In this document: one piece after another, positions 1 through 8,249 of the stretch
Layout of the letters: each line of letters begins with the position of its first letter
Position numbering within the stretch: position 1 is the first letter of the stretch
From: Thermohahella caldifontis
GTDB taxonomy: Bacteria > Pseudomonadota > Gammaproteobacteria > Pseudomonadales > Oleiphilaceae
Assembly (NCBI RefSeq): GCF_041153465.1
Contig: NZ_CP154858.1
Coordinates: forward strand, 2,790,001 to 2,854,000
Length of the DNA: 64,000 nucleotides
Direction of reading: 5' to 3'
Program-made: the position numbers and the translations under genes
Notes under the pieces: model-generated
What the model saw: the letters and a program-made list of their open reading frames with translations, nothing else
Told to the model about the DNA's origin: nothing
The model's database searches: none

Positions 1-1351
1 CCGTGCCGGGCCATCGGCTCGCATCATCCCACAAGGCTGAAATGCTGAGGCGGCGTTGCCGTGCGGTTTGCAGGCGAGTGGGATCGCGGTGCGTGCCGGG
101 TGCATCCGGGCCGGGCACGCACTGATCCGTGATGTCCGCCGTGGGTGCAAGCAGACCAGGAAGGATGTCGTACTGCGCAGCGGTACCCAAAGGATGATAA
201 CGAGCGGGCAGGCCAAAGAAGCCGGCCACGCCCAGCGTCCGGATACCGGGCCAGACGTTTTCCAGTGCGCGTCGGATGGGTTCGCTGCGCACATCAATAC
301 AGAATGCGGCCTGAATCTCGGGGCGTTCTGGCGCAGAAATCTGAGGCATGGGTACCAACCGCCGGGTTAACTGGCGCTGAAACGAAATGTCCAGAGCCAG
401 TTGCCAGATCTCATCCACCTGCAGCTCCGATTCGGCCCAGGCGAGGCGTTGGGGAGCTTCGTGCCAGGCCTTGTGCAGGATTTCCCGCTCCCGGTTGATG
501 GCATCATCATCACAGCACTCCAGCAGCAGGGCACCCCATGCCAGCCGGACCGCCAGCAGCTCCCGGAGGTGATGGTCATCTTCGTGCCTGAGCCGTGCCC
601 GCCATCTGAGGCCTGCACACCAGGAGGCCCAGCCGTTGACGGTGAGCAGCACCGCTTCCAGATAATCTTCCATCACTGTTTCAGGCAGCCGGACATGCTC
701 GGCAACCCAGCACTCCGCATCTTCAAGGGTCTCGGGCAAGGCATGCAGGGCCTCACCGAGCCGGGGCAGACCGATGAGCGCCCCGATCCCGTGATCGTGC
801 CGGAGGGTGTCACGCCAGAAGCGATAGAGGCCGGCCTGACGGCCGGGGGAGTGCCAGTCGCTCTGATGGGTGTCAAAGTAAGCTGCACACGTCTGACTGA
901 TCTGGAAGGTGATGGCGTATCGCCAGGTCAGTCGCCGGTTGCGTTCGGGGGCATTGTCCAGCAGGTCGATCAGCAGCGGCAGATGTGTCACGCGCGGCGG
1001 ATGCCGCAGGGCCTGAATGCAGGTTTGCGCATCGGGCACGGTGTGACCTTGTGCATCGAGCCGGGTCAATGCCGCATCCAGATCCTGCGTGTGGATCTGA
1101 TGGGTATCCCAGGCGCGACGGATCTGATCCCGTGGGGGAAAGACACGGATGTTGCCCAGAACCGCCAGGCGGGCGGCCACCTTTCGCAAGGGCATGTCGA
1201 TCCGTCCCCAGTAAGGATTGACGGCAATGGCCTGATGCAGGGGCCAGATCGGTGCGACGCGCTCGCAGACGCGACGCAAAGCTTCTTCGGCCTGAGGCGG
1301 CAGACCATGACGGTGTGTCGCCAGACGAGGGTTCCGGGTGTGATCAGACAT
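1..1351 (-). CDS. dabA: DabA-type inorganic carbon accumulation protein (DUF2309), C-terminal part outside window
   Basis: DabA is the soluble, zinc-binding beta-carbonic-anhydrase-like subunit of the DAB CO2/bicarbonate pump; it works at the inner membrane with DabB to convert CO2 to bicarbonate in the cytoplasm. About 450 residues are visible on the minus strand, open to the window edge. The N-terminal motif IAVNPYWG (residues 42-49) and AFCIDVRSEPIRRALE are family hallmarks. The latter gives Cys351 and Asp353, the positions known as zinc ligands in the Halothiobacillus protein; the remaining ligands (His, Cys) would lie beyond the edge. The ATG overlaps the dabB stop by 8 bp, so the two are co-translated. 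Family assignment is firm; the pumping role is inferred from the family. Confidence 0.93.
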   Translation of the reverse strand, partial: MSDHTRNPRLATHRHGLPPQAEEALRRVCERVAPIWPLHQAIAVNPYWGRIDMPLRKVAARLAVLGNIRVFPPRDQIRRAWDTHQIHTQDLDAALTRLDAQGHTVPDAQTCIQALRHPPRVTHLPLLIDLLDNAPERNRRLTWRYAITFQISQTCAAYFDTHQSDWHSPGRQAGLYRFWRDTLRHDHGIGALIGLPRLGEALHALPETLEDAECWVAEHVRLPETVMEDYLEAVLLTVNGWASWCAGLRWRARLRHEDDHHLRELLAVRLAWGALLLECCDDDAINREREILHKAWHEAPQRLAWAESELQVDEIWQLALDISFQRQLTRRLVPMPQISAPERPEIQAAFCIDVRSEPIRRALENVWPGIRTLGVAGFFGLPARYHPLGTAAQYDILPGLLAPTADITDQCVPGPDAPGTHRDPTRLQTARQRRLSISALWDDASRWPGT

Positions 1352-2927
1352 GGGGAAGTCCTCCGGGAGTACGTTCGGTTTCGCCAAACCGGACAAACGG
1401 CGCGGTGGCGGCGTCAGGCACCCAGCGTCGCGGCCAGATGCGCAGTGCAAAACGAGTGAAGTATTCATCCAGGTAGAAGCCGGCATAACAGGCGCGCCGC
1501 CAGCCTTCCAGTCTGTGCGGACTCAGGTGGATGCCCGCCAGAATGCCATAGAGACAAGCCAGCCCTGCCGCAGCAAACATGCCCGAGGCATGATCCGGCT
1601 GATCTTCAATGACTGCCAGGGGCGCATGAAAAATCCATGCGAGGGCAGCCAGTCCGGTGGTGAGCAAGGTTCGGCCGGCCAGTACGGGCCATGCGACCTG
1701 CCAGGGCTGATGACGGTCGACCCAAAGCAGAGGCGCCCAGTTGAAGCCCAGTGCCACGCTCCACCACCATGGCCACAGAGGGAAGCCCGGAAGAAGACTG
1801 ATGGCCAGTACTATCGGGATGGACAATGCCGGTGCCAGCAGGTAGGTCACGGGTCTGGGCGAAATGGTGCCCCGCAGGTGGGTGTATTGCGTCTGGCGTA
1901 CAGCCGATGATGCCGAGAGAAACGCGTGAGCCTTGTAAAGGGAGTGACCAATGAGGTGAAGGATTGCCAGGGTATAAAGTCCAAGACCGATCTCAAGTAG
2001 CATGAAACCCATCTGGGCGCAGGTGGACCACGCCAGGCGCACCTTGATGCTGATCCGTGTCAGCAGCACCATGCCTGCCAGGACCGCGGTGAGCAGGCCA
2101 GATCCGGTCAGCAGCAGGCGGGCCGGCTCGGAGGCCTCCAGCAAGGGCGCAAAGCGGACCAGCACGGCGGCGCTGAGGTTGACCACACCGGCGTGCATGA
2201 GCGCGGACACGGGAGTGGGGGCCTCCATGACCTGAATCAGCCAGCCATGAACGGGCAGCAAGGCCGTTCGCAGCACCGCAGCCAGAACCACCAGCACCGC
2301 ACACACCTGCAATGCCGGCGTCATGCCTCGGGTCGCAACATGATCCATCAGCCCGCTGAGCGACCCGGAGCCGCTGGCCTGCCATGCCAGGATGGCCGCA
2401 GAGACCAGGAGAATGTCTGCCATCCAGTCTGCAATCTGTTTCTTGTGTGCCGCTAGCAGTGCAAAGGGGCGCTCCGGGTAGAAACAGAGCAGGATGTTCA
2501 ATGCGAGGCCGACCATGGCCCAGCTGCCGATGAAGAGTACCCAGTGATCGGCAATCAGCAGCAGGTGCACCGCGGTGAGGACCCAGGCCAGGCCGCTGAT
2601 GTAGCGCCTTTGCCGGGGCTCGTCGGCAAGGCTTGTCCGGGAGTTGAACGCGATGACTGTTCCGAGTATCTGCACGAGAACCGTGATCAGCGGGCTGACC
2701 GGCGTGATCCGGACCCAGCCGTTGCCGACGGGCACCTGGAAAAGACCGCCGGAGATAAGGAGAGCCTGAAGCAGTGTGAAAACCAGTGCGGTCACGCTGA
2801 GACGGATCAGGGGATCCCAGCTTGTTTTCCGGTGGGCGGGTGAAGCCAGTGTCCGGAGCGCTGCAATCGCCATGATGAGTGCAGGTGCCAATGCCAGCAT
2901 CAAAGTCAGTTGAGTGGGCAGTGCCAT
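1344..2927 (-). CDS. dabB: DabB membrane subunit of the DAB inorganic carbon pump (NuoL/MrpA-like)
   Basis: Polytopic membrane protein of about 527 residues related to the proton-translocating NuoL/antiporter family. In DAB pumps it is thought to couple cation flux to DabA-driven CO2 hydration. More than ten hydrophobic segments alternate along the sequence. The conserved antiporter region is visible as LLPVHGWLIQVMEAPTPVSALMHAG (about residues 225-250, shown in part: VHGWL, PTPVSALMHAG), followed by the HLIGHSLYKAHAF segment. It is upstream of and overlaps dabA, not other nuo genes, which excludes complex I. I chose the ATG at 2927 because a GAGG lies 6 bases before it; an ATG two codons upstream and a longer reading to 2975 lack a well-placed ribosome site. 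A LysR gene is divergent. Confidence 0.9.
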   Translation of the reverse strand: MALPTQLTLMLALAPALIMAIAALRTLASPAHRKTSWDPLIRLSVTALVFTLLQALLISGGLFQVPVGNGWVRITPVSPLITVLVQILGTVIAFNSRTSLADEPRQRRYISGLAWVLTAVHLLLIADHWVLFIGSWAMVGLALNILLCFYPERPFALLAAHKKQIADWMADILLVSAAILAWQASGSGSLSGLMDHVATRGMTPALQVCAVLVVLAAVLRTALLPVHGWLIQVMEAPTPVSALMHAGVVNLSAAVLVRFAPLLEASEPARLLLTGSGLLTAVLAGMVLLTRISIKVRLAWSTCAQMGFMLLEIGLGLYTLAILHLIGHSLYKAHAFLSASSAVRQTQYTHLRGTISPRPVTYLLAPALSIPIVLAISLLPGFPLWPWWWSVALGFNWAPLLWVDRHQPWQVAWPVLAGRTLLTTGLAALAWIFHAPLAVIEDQPDHASGMFAAAGLACLYGILAGIHLSPHRLEGWRRACYAGFYLDEYFTRFALRIWPRRWVPDAATAPFVRFGETERTPGGLPHV

Positions 2928-3003
2928 GGTCATCCTCGTGTTGGATCCGACTGACCCTATGTTGCGCACAGACAATCATTCTGTAAAATACATATAAAAC
3001 ATA

Positions 3004-3017
3004 TTATTGATTGATAA
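3004..3017. promoter_or_regulatory. Candidate LysR-type operator between dabB and the LysR gene
   Basis: The 14-base element TTATTGATTGATAA has inverted TTAT/ATAA ends and fits the loose T-N11-A pattern of LysR-type sites. It lies in the 96-bp AT-rich divergent spacer, 6 bases before the regulator's start codon, so it could serve autoregulation and dabB control. This is pattern matching only. Confidence 0.3.
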
Positions 3018-3023
3018 AAAAGA

Positions 3024-3905
3024 ATGATTGGGATTGAACAGGTCAACTTCAGGCATCTGCTGTATTTCTGGCGGGTGGCGAGAACCGGCCACCTGACACG
3101 GGCAGCACAGGCACTTCACATTTCTCAATCTGCGCTGTCCACGCAGATCCGGCAACTGGAGGAGCGTCTCGGTGCAGAATTGTTTGTTCGCTCCGGGCGC
3201 AGGCTGGAGCTGACAGAAACCGGACGCCTGGTGCTGACCTATGCGGACGAAATTTTCGGGCTGGGCACGGAGATGCTCGGGCGCCTGCAGGGTGCCGGGC
3301 CTGATACCAGGCATATCCGCGTGGGCAGCGTATCGAACCTTTCCCGGAACTTTCAGGAGAACTGGCTTCGCCCCCTCTTGGGTGGCCCGGATCTGATGCT
3401 GACGCTGGAATCCGGTGATCTGGAATCATTGCTCTCCCGTTTGCTCGATCACCGGCTTGATGTGGTGCTGGCCAACGAGTCTGTACCCGTGGACCGGGAG
3501 AAACGCCTGTATTGCCGGTTGCTGGAAAGTCAGCCCGTGGCGCTTGTCGGGGCGTCAGACCGGTGGGCGGCGGACAGTCTGCGCATCCCGGAGGACCTGG
3601 CCGGTCAGCCTTTGGCCGTGCCCGGACCGGGGCATGCGGTCCGCGGTACTTTCGAAGCCCTTTGCGCAGCGAAAAATGTGGCGCTCAGGGTGCGTGCCGA
3701 GGTGGATGACATGGCCATGTTGCGACTGATCGCGCGGGACAGCGGATGGCTGACCCTGCTGCCTGAAGTGGTGGTGCAGGATGAGCTGGCATCCGGCGTG
3801 CTGGTGAGGGTGGGGCGGGTGCAGAATCTCTATGAGCACTTCTATGCCATCACCACGCTCCATGAGCACCGGCTGAAATTGCTCGGTTCGCTGTTTCGGG
3901 AATAA
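3024..3905 (+). CDS. LysR-family transcriptional regulator, divergent from dabBA
   Basis: A 293-residue LysR-type regulator. The N-terminal winged helix-turn-helix spans about residues 7-66 (FRHLLYFWRVARTGHLTRAA, then HISQSALSTQIRQLEERLG), and a LysR substrate-binding domain fills residues 90-290. The start is the ATG after AAAAAAGA. The DNA-binding segment FRHLLYFWRVARTGHLTRAA resembles NhaR/CbbR-like members, and NhaR-like LysR proteins commonly sit beside dabAB. The divergent placement 96 bp from dabB suggests it controls the carbon pump in response to CO2 status or pH; the effector is unknown. A hairpin follows the stop codon. Family certain, target inferred. Confidence 0.9.
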   Translation: MIGIEQVNFRHLLYFWRVARTGHLTRAAQALHISQSALSTQIRQLEERLGAELFVRSGRRLELTETGRLVLTYADEIFGLGTEMLGRLQGAGPDTRHIRVGSVSNLSRNFQENWLRPLLGGPDLMLTLESGDLESLLSRLLDHRLDVVLANESVPVDREKRLYCRLLESQPVALVGASDRWAADSLRIPEDLAGQPLAVPGPGHAVRGTFEALCAAKNVALRVRAEVDDMAMLRLIARDSGWLTLLPEVVVQDELASGVLVRVGRVQNLYEHFYAITTLHEHRLKLLGSLFRE

Positions 3906-3929
3906 AAAAGGAGCCTGTCCACAGGCTCC
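3904..3929 (-). terminator. Hairpin terminator (T-tract on minus strand) after the LysR gene
   Basis: An 8-bp perfect stem GGAGCCTG / CAGGCTCC with loop TCCA (3910-3929) is flanked on its left by A6 (3904-3909). Read on the minus strand it is a stem followed by T6, a good intrinsic terminator for leftward transcription; on the plus strand it lacks a T-tract and would be weak. The 3930-4170 stretch downstream holds no gene that I can recognise. Confidence 0.6.
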
Positions 3930-4170
3930 GTACAAGGGGTTTAGGAAGACAAAATGCCGAACGCCTCAGCTTGGGATACGTCGGCAATTATCATTTTACG
4001 TCAGAATCGCCGATAAAACGGTTAAATAATGTACAATTTTCCCATAATGTGATCTCCGTTGCCCGGCAGGGCCGGATGAAGCAGGAGTGAGCGGGGTGTG
4101 GTCTGTGCTGACTTGCGGGGCCGGGCCCGGGTGTCTATCATGCCGCCACGTATCAACGGGAGGACCAGGC

Positions 4171-4887
4171 ATGAGCGAAGTATCCACACAGCGCGGTATC
4201 CGGAGCTTTGTGATCCGGGGCGGGCGCATGACCGCCGCACAGCAGAAGGCCTGGGACCTGTACTGGCCGCAGTGGGGGCTGGAGCCGGAAAACGGAGAAA
4301 TCAATCCGGCAGAGGTGTTCGGGCGCGAGGCGCCGCTGGTGCTGGAAATCGGATTCGGCATGGGGCAATCGCTGGCCCGGATGGCGGCAGAGGCCCCCGG
4401 GAAGAACTTTCTGGGCGTGGAAGTGCACCGCCCCGGGGTCGGCTCACTGTTCCGGCTTGCGGCAGAGCAGGGACTGTCCAATCTGCGGGTGTACTGCTGT
4501 GATGCCAATGATGTGATTGACCGTTGTCTGCCGCCGGCCTCGGTGGACGTGGTGCAGCTGTTCTTTCCCGATCCCTGGCACAAGAAGCGCCACCACAAGC
4601 GGCGTCTGGTACAGCCGGAATTTGTGGCCCGCCTGCGGCGCATTCTGAAGCCGGGTGGTGTCTTTCACATGGCCACGGACTGGCAGCCCTATGCCGAGCA
4701 CATGCTGGAGGTGATGACAGCGGCAGAAGGCTACGAAAACCTGTCGCCCACCGGTGACTATATCCCCCGTCCTGCACACCGGCCGGAGACCAAGTTCGAG
4801 AAACGGGGTGCCCGGCTTGGACACGGGGTCTGGGATCTCATGTTCCGCCACGTACCGGTGGGGACGGAGCCGGATCAGGATGCCTGA
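4171..4887 (+). CDS. trmB: tRNA (guanosine(46)-N7)-methyltransferase TrmB
   Basis: TrmB transfers a methyl group from S-adenosylmethionine to N7 of G46 in the tRNA variable loop. The 238-residue protein shows the SAM-binding motif LVLEIGFGMGQSL (about residues 56-68), the acidic GVEVHRPGVG second strand, the catalytic-region motif QLFFPDPWHKKRHHKRR and the C-terminal TKFEKRG motif. I set the start at the ATG preceded by GGGAGG; an upstream in-frame ATG at 4087 has no ribosome site and adds a tail not found in the family. Its last 13 bases overlap the end of the convergent membrane-protein gene. The 265-bp upstream region is AT-rich and probably holds its promoter. Confidence 0.96.
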   Translation: MSEVSTQRGIRSFVIRGGRMTAAQQKAWDLYWPQWGLEPENGEINPAEVFGREAPLVLEIGFGMGQSLARMAAEAPGKNFLGVEVHRPGVGSLFRLAAEQGLSNLRVYCCDANDVIDRCLPPASVDVVQLFFPDPWHKKRHHKRRLVQPEFVARLRRILKPGGVFHMATDWQPYAEHMLEVMTAAEGYENLSPTGDYIPRPAHRPETKFEKRGARLGHGVWDLMFRHVPVGTEPDQDA

Positions 4888-5408
4888 TCCAGGCGTGACG
4901 CCGTCGTGCCTTCCGGGCGGCGGCGTTTCATGGCCTGCACCATGATCAGCCACACCAGCCCCGTCAGCAGAACGCCCCACTTCAGCGTCGCGAAGTAGTA
5001 CACCGCACGCAGGACATTTTCCGCCGGGGACAGCACCAGCGCCCAGAGCGCGGCAGTCTTGATGAGATCGCAGAAACCGGCCAGCGCAAATGCGGCGAGG
5101 AAGAGGTCCCGTCTCCGCCTCCTGTATCCGAGACCGGCAGCGATCAGCCAGCCCGCATAGGCCAGGATGAACGGAAACTGCAGGGTCAGCGTGAGGTACA
5201 GGAGGGTGGAATCTTCCGCTTGCCATGCCGAGAGGGCGGCGTTCACCCCGGTCAGATGACGGCTCAGTTCCACACTGATCAGTCCCATGGGGGCCGCAGG
5301 GTGGGTGAGTCCGAGGTTGAGCAGCGCAAGTATTGCGCCCAGAATCAGGGTAGCGCGTGCCAGTGGCCGCGCGGGTGTCGATCGATACCGACTGTCGGCA
5401 TCGTCCAT
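4875..5408 (-). CDS. Hypothetical four-helix membrane protein
   Basis: A 177-residue protein that I do not recognise. It has about four hydrophobic segments: near residues 20-38 (LILGAILALLNLGLT), 70-92 (LYLTLTLQFPFILAYAGWLI), 101-127 (FLAAFALAGFCDLIKTAAL) and 140-162 (FATLKWGVLLTGLVWLIMV). A cluster YRRRRR after the second helix suggests a cytoplasmic loop under the positive-inside rule. It starts 2 bases after the hemW stop and so is probably the last gene of the metX-metW-DUF4426-rdgB-hemW transcript; its 3' end overlaps trmB tail to tail. No catalytic motif is visible. Confidence 0.7.
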   Translation of the reverse strand: MDDADSRYRSTPARPLARATLILGAILALLNLGLTHPAAPMGLISVELSRHLTGVNAALSAWQAEDSTLLYLTLTLQFPFILAYAGWLIAAGLGYRRRRRDLFLAAFALAGFCDLIKTAALWALVLSPAENVLRAVYYFATLKWGVLLTGLVWLIMVQAMKRRRPEGTTASRLDQAS

Positions 5409-5410
5409 GG

Positions 5411-6556
5411 TCAGGGTGCTCCTTCAGTATCCGGAATCAGTGAGGCCAGGATGTCGTTGAGAAAGCGGAATCCCTCTGCCGTACACTGCCAGCGGCCCGG
5501 CACCAGCCAGCCGCGGTCGATCCAGGGTTGCAGCAGGGGACGCACGGTTTCCATCTCCAAGCCCGTACGTTGTTTGTACAAAAATTCATCAGCGCCGTCA
5601 ACCAGCCGCAGCACATTCATGGCAAATTCAAACGGCATGTCCTCGTGCCGGATCGGGGCTTCCTCGGCCACATAATGGCCCACGCGCGCCAGATAATGCC
5701 GCGGCAGCCGGGTCTTGGCGCGGCGGATCAGGGTGCCGTCGGGCCGGGTGAGCTTGCCGTGTGCCCCGGCTCCAATGCCGATGTAGTCCCCGAACAGCCA
5801 GTAATTGAGATTGTGGCGGCTGTGCTCGCCGGGCCGGCTGTAGGCCGACACTTCGTACTGACGGTAACCTGCCGAGGCCAGCCGTGCCTGACCCGCCTCC
5901 TGAATGGCCCAGAGGTCGTCGTCATCGGGCAAGGGTGGCGGGTCGGAGTAGAAGATCGTGTTCGGTTCCAGAGTCAGCTGATACCAGGAGAGGTGCTCGG
6001 GACCGAGGCCGATGGCCGTGTCCAGATCGGCCAGGGCGTCTTCCGGCGTCTGGTCGGGCAGGCCGTGCATCAGGTCCAGATTGATGCGGCGGAAACCGGC
6101 CTGACGCGCGGCCTCAAACGCGGCCAGCGCCTGCCCGCCGTCGTGAATCCGGCCCAGCGCCTTGAGGTACGGGGTCTGAAAGCTCTGTACGCCGATGGAC
6201 AGCCGGTTGACGCCGGCCTGACGGTAGCCGGTGAAACGCCCGGCATCCGATGCGCCGGGATTGGCTTCCAGGGTGATTTCAATGTCCGGTTCGAAGCCGA
6301 GGCGGGCTCTGGCACCGTCCAGAATGGCGGCGATGGCGTCGGGACTGAACAGGGAAGGCGTGCCGCCTCCGAAAAAGATGCTGTGCAGGGGGCGGCCGCC
6401 GGCATCCTCCAGTTCCGTGTCCAGATCATTGAGCAGGGCCCTGACATAGGCGGCTTCGTCCACGGATCCGGCCGTATGGCTGTTGAAGTCGCAGTACGGG
6501 CACTTGCGCACGCACCACGGAATATGGACGTACAGGGCCAGGGGTGGCAGGGTCAT
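5411..6556 (-). CDS. hemW: Radical SAM haem chaperone HemW
   Basis: HemW is a haem-binding radical-SAM protein, formerly annotated as oxygen-independent coproporphyrinogen oxidase-like, that delivers haem to respiratory enzymes. The 381-residue sequence carries the cluster motif CVRKCPYCDF (CX3CX2C, near residue 15), the GGGTPS SAM motif, EANPG, GVQSF and a C-terminal HemN winged-helix region. It lacks the fourth cysteine layout of true HemN. The start ATG overlaps the rdgB stop by 4 bp (ATGA), fixing the start; a longer in-frame extension to 6655 would read into rdgB. Translational coupling within the block is expected. Confidence 0.94.
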   Translation of the reverse strand: MTLPPLALYVHIPWCVRKCPYCDFNSHTAGSVDEAAYVRALLNDLDTELEDAGGRPLHSIFFGGGTPSLFSPDAIAAILDGARARLGFEPDIEITLEANPGASDAGRFTGYRQAGVNRLSIGVQSFQTPYLKALGRIHDGGQALAAFEAARQAGFRRINLDLMHGLPDQTPEDALADLDTAIGLGPEHLSWYQLTLEPNTIFYSDPPPLPDDDDLWAIQEAGQARLASAGYRQYEVSAYSRPGEHSRHNLNYWLFGDYIGIGAGAHGKLTRPDGTLIRRAKTRLPRHYLARVGHYVAEEAPIRHEDMPFEFAMNVLRLVDGADEFLYKQRTGLEMETVRPLLQPWIDRGWLVPGRWQCTAEGFRFLNDILASLIPDTEGAP

Positions 6557-7152
6557 CCCAGCCGGGCCTGCATGGCAGCCAGCAGCGCCTGCATGGCCCG
6601 CCCCCGGTGGCTGAGGCGGTTCTTTTCCTCGGCAGAGAGTTCGGCGGCGGAGCATCCGCGCTCGGGCAGCCAGAACAGGGGGTCGTAGCCGAAGCCGCCT
6701 TCGCCGCGCGGCGCCTCCAGGATCACGCCTTCCCAGCTGGCATGGCAGATGAGCGGTACCGGATCTTCCGCATGACGCAGGAACACCAGTACGCAGTGAT
6801 AGCGGGCGCTGCGCTGATCCGCCGGGATGCCCGCGAGCGCCTTCAGCAGCGCCGTGTTGTTGTCCCCATCGCTGGCCTCCGGCCCGGCGTAGCGGGCAGA
6901 GCGGATGCCCGGCGCGCCATTGAGGGCATCCACCTCCAGCCCTGAGTCATCGGCCAGGGCAGGCAGGCCGGAAAGCCGGCTGGCATGGCGGGCCTTGATG
7001 AGGGCATTTTCCACGAAGGTCAGGCCGGTTTCCTCCACCGATCCGATCCCGAGGCTCTTCTGGGGCACCACGTTCAGATCAAACGGATTGAGCAGCTGAT
7101 TGAATTCGCGGATCTTGCCGGCATTGTTGCTGGCGAGGACAACCTGTTGCAT
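6553..7152 (-). CDS. rdgB: XTP/dITP diphosphatase RdgB (HAM1 family)
   Basis: Hydrolyses XTP, dITP and ITP to monophosphates plus pyrophosphate, keeping deaminated purines out of DNA. The 199-residue protein is full length for the family. Visible motifs: LASNNAGKIREF (nucleotide contact, residues 6-17), ETGLTFVENALIKARHA, ALADDSGLEVDALNGAPGI (metal/base binding), GFGYDPLFW and the C-terminal LSHRGRAMQAL. It is 3 bases after the DUF4426 stop region and overlaps hemW by 4 bp. This order (DUF4426-rdgB-hemW) is conserved in Pseudomonas and relatives. Confidence 0.96.
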   Translation of the reverse strand: MQQVVLASNNAGKIREFNQLLNPFDLNVVPQKSLGIGSVEETGLTFVENALIKARHASRLSGLPALADDSGLEVDALNGAPGIRSARYAGPEASDGDNNTALLKALAGIPADQRSARYHCVLVFLRHAEDPVPLICHASWEGVILEAPRGEGGFGYDPLFWLPERGCSAAELSAEEKNRLSHRGRAMQALLAAMQARLG

Positions 7153-7155
7153 GAC

Positions 7156-7668
7156 TTACTCCGGAAACAGGGAGGTGGTGAAGGTGAGCGGGAAGGGTTG
7201 GCCACCCGGTTCGGCCCAGACCTGCAGATCCATGCGCAGGGGCTCCCCGGCACTGAACCAGAACTGGGCGATGCTGTAGCTGGCCCCCCGTTCATCCACC
7301 CGCTGGAAGGACAGCACCCGCTGCTGTTCCACTTGGTTGGTAGCCGTGCCCTGAACCAGGGCGGGGACCGGTTCCGTCCTGCCGTCCTGGCCTTCCCTGC
7401 GCACGGACACGTTGATCACGCCAATCCCCTTGCTGCGCTGAATGCCCAGCGCTTTCGCCACATCCGGCTCCAGAAAGGTGGATGGAAAGGCAATGTAATG
7501 AATCTGGTAGGGCCCGTAGCGCACCAGTTGTTCCGCGCTCGCGCTGGCTGCGGACAGCAGGCCCCAGAATGCGGCCAGAAGTCCCGCCAGGATCAGGCGG
7601 CTGCCGACACGCCGACGCCCCCGTGCCGAATCATGCCGGCGGGCCGGAAAACGATCAGCGGCTGACAT
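7156..7668 (-). CDS. DUF4426 domain-containing exported protein
   Basis: A 170-residue protein of unknown function. The start at 7668 (MSAADRF) overlaps the metW end by 14 bp. The N-terminus has a basic stretch followed by a hydrophobic segment (LILAGLLAAFWGLLSAASASA), and a likely signal-peptidase site at ASA|EQ, so the mature domain should be periplasmic. The rest (YGPYQIHYIAFPSTFLEPDVAKALGI ..., here broken: YGPYQIHYIAF, FLEPDVAKALGIQRSKG) matches the DUF4426 family, typically found between rdgB and metW in gammaproteobacteria. Its function there is not established. Confidence 0.82.
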   Translation of the reverse strand: MSAADRFPARRHDSARGRRRVGSRLILAGLLAAFWGLLSAASASAEQLVRYGPYQIHYIAFPSTFLEPDVAKALGIQRSKGIGVINVSVRREGQDGRTEPVPALVQGTATNQVEQQRVLSFQRVDERGASYSIAQFWFSAGEPLRMDLQVWAEPGGQPFPLTFTTSLFPE

Positions 7669-8248
7669 GATAGAGCGCAATCTGGCCCAGCATGTTGGGC
7701 CACAACTGAATGAACCAGCGGTCCCGGTGTTCATCATCCACCACCATGCGTTTTTCGATGCGTACATTCTTGTCCAGGCACAGGGCCTCGAAATCCTTGA
7801 AGGTACACAGGTGAATATTGGGCGTATTGTACCATGCATAGGGCAGGGTTCTGGATTCGGGCATGCGGCCCTTGGTCATGAGCCAGGTACGCAGACGCCA
7901 GTAACCGAAGTTGGGGAAGGTGACGATGGCCTCGCGCCCGACACGCAGCATCTCGTCCAGCAGCAGATCAGGCCGGCGCACGGCCTGCAGGGCCTGGGTC
8001 ATGATCACCAGATCGAAGGACTGATCCTCGAAATTGCTGAGACCGGCCTTGTCCAGATCCTGCTCGATGACGTTGACCCCCTTCTCAATACAGGCCGTGA
8101 TGTTGTCGGGATTGATTTCCAGCCCATACCCGGTCACCTGACGGGTGGTCATGAGGTGGTGCAGCAGGGTGCCGTCGCCACAGCCCAGATCCAGTACATG
8201 GCTGCCGGGCCTGACCCAGGTGCTGATGATTTCCAGATCGGCACGCAT
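7655..8248 (-). CDS. metW: MetW, methionine biosynthesis partner of MetX
   Basis: A 197-residue class I methyltransferase-fold protein with the SAM-like motif VLDLGCGDGTLL (residues 18-29). MetW is nearly always next to metX and is thought to support homoserine acylation and methionine synthesis rather than act alone. Its start is one base past the metX stop, so translation is coupled. Residues after 100 (NFGYWRLRTWL, YNTPNIHLCTFKDFEAL) are typical of the family. Confidence 0.93.
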   Translation of the reverse strand: MRADLEIISTWVRPGSHVLDLGCGDGTLLHHLMTTRQVTGYGLEINPDNITACIEKGVNVIEQDLDKAGLSNFEDQSFDLVIMTQALQAVRRPDLLLDEMLRVGREAIVTFPNFGYWRLRTWLMTKGRMPESRTLPYAWYNTPNIHLCTFKDFEALCLDKNVRIEKRMVVDDEHRDRWFIQLWPNMLGQIALYHVSR

Positions 8249-8249
8249 G

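Noticed and set aside
3904..3929. Treating the hairpin after the LysR gene as a normal plus-strand terminator
   Set aside because: The A6 run precedes the stem on the plus strand, so the T-tract exists only on the minus strand; it was recorded with that orientation.
3930..4170. tRNA or riboswitch in the gap before trmB
   Set aside because: No cloverleaf, T-loop GGTTCRA motif or recognisable riboswitch core could be found; the segment only looks AT-rich and promoter-like.
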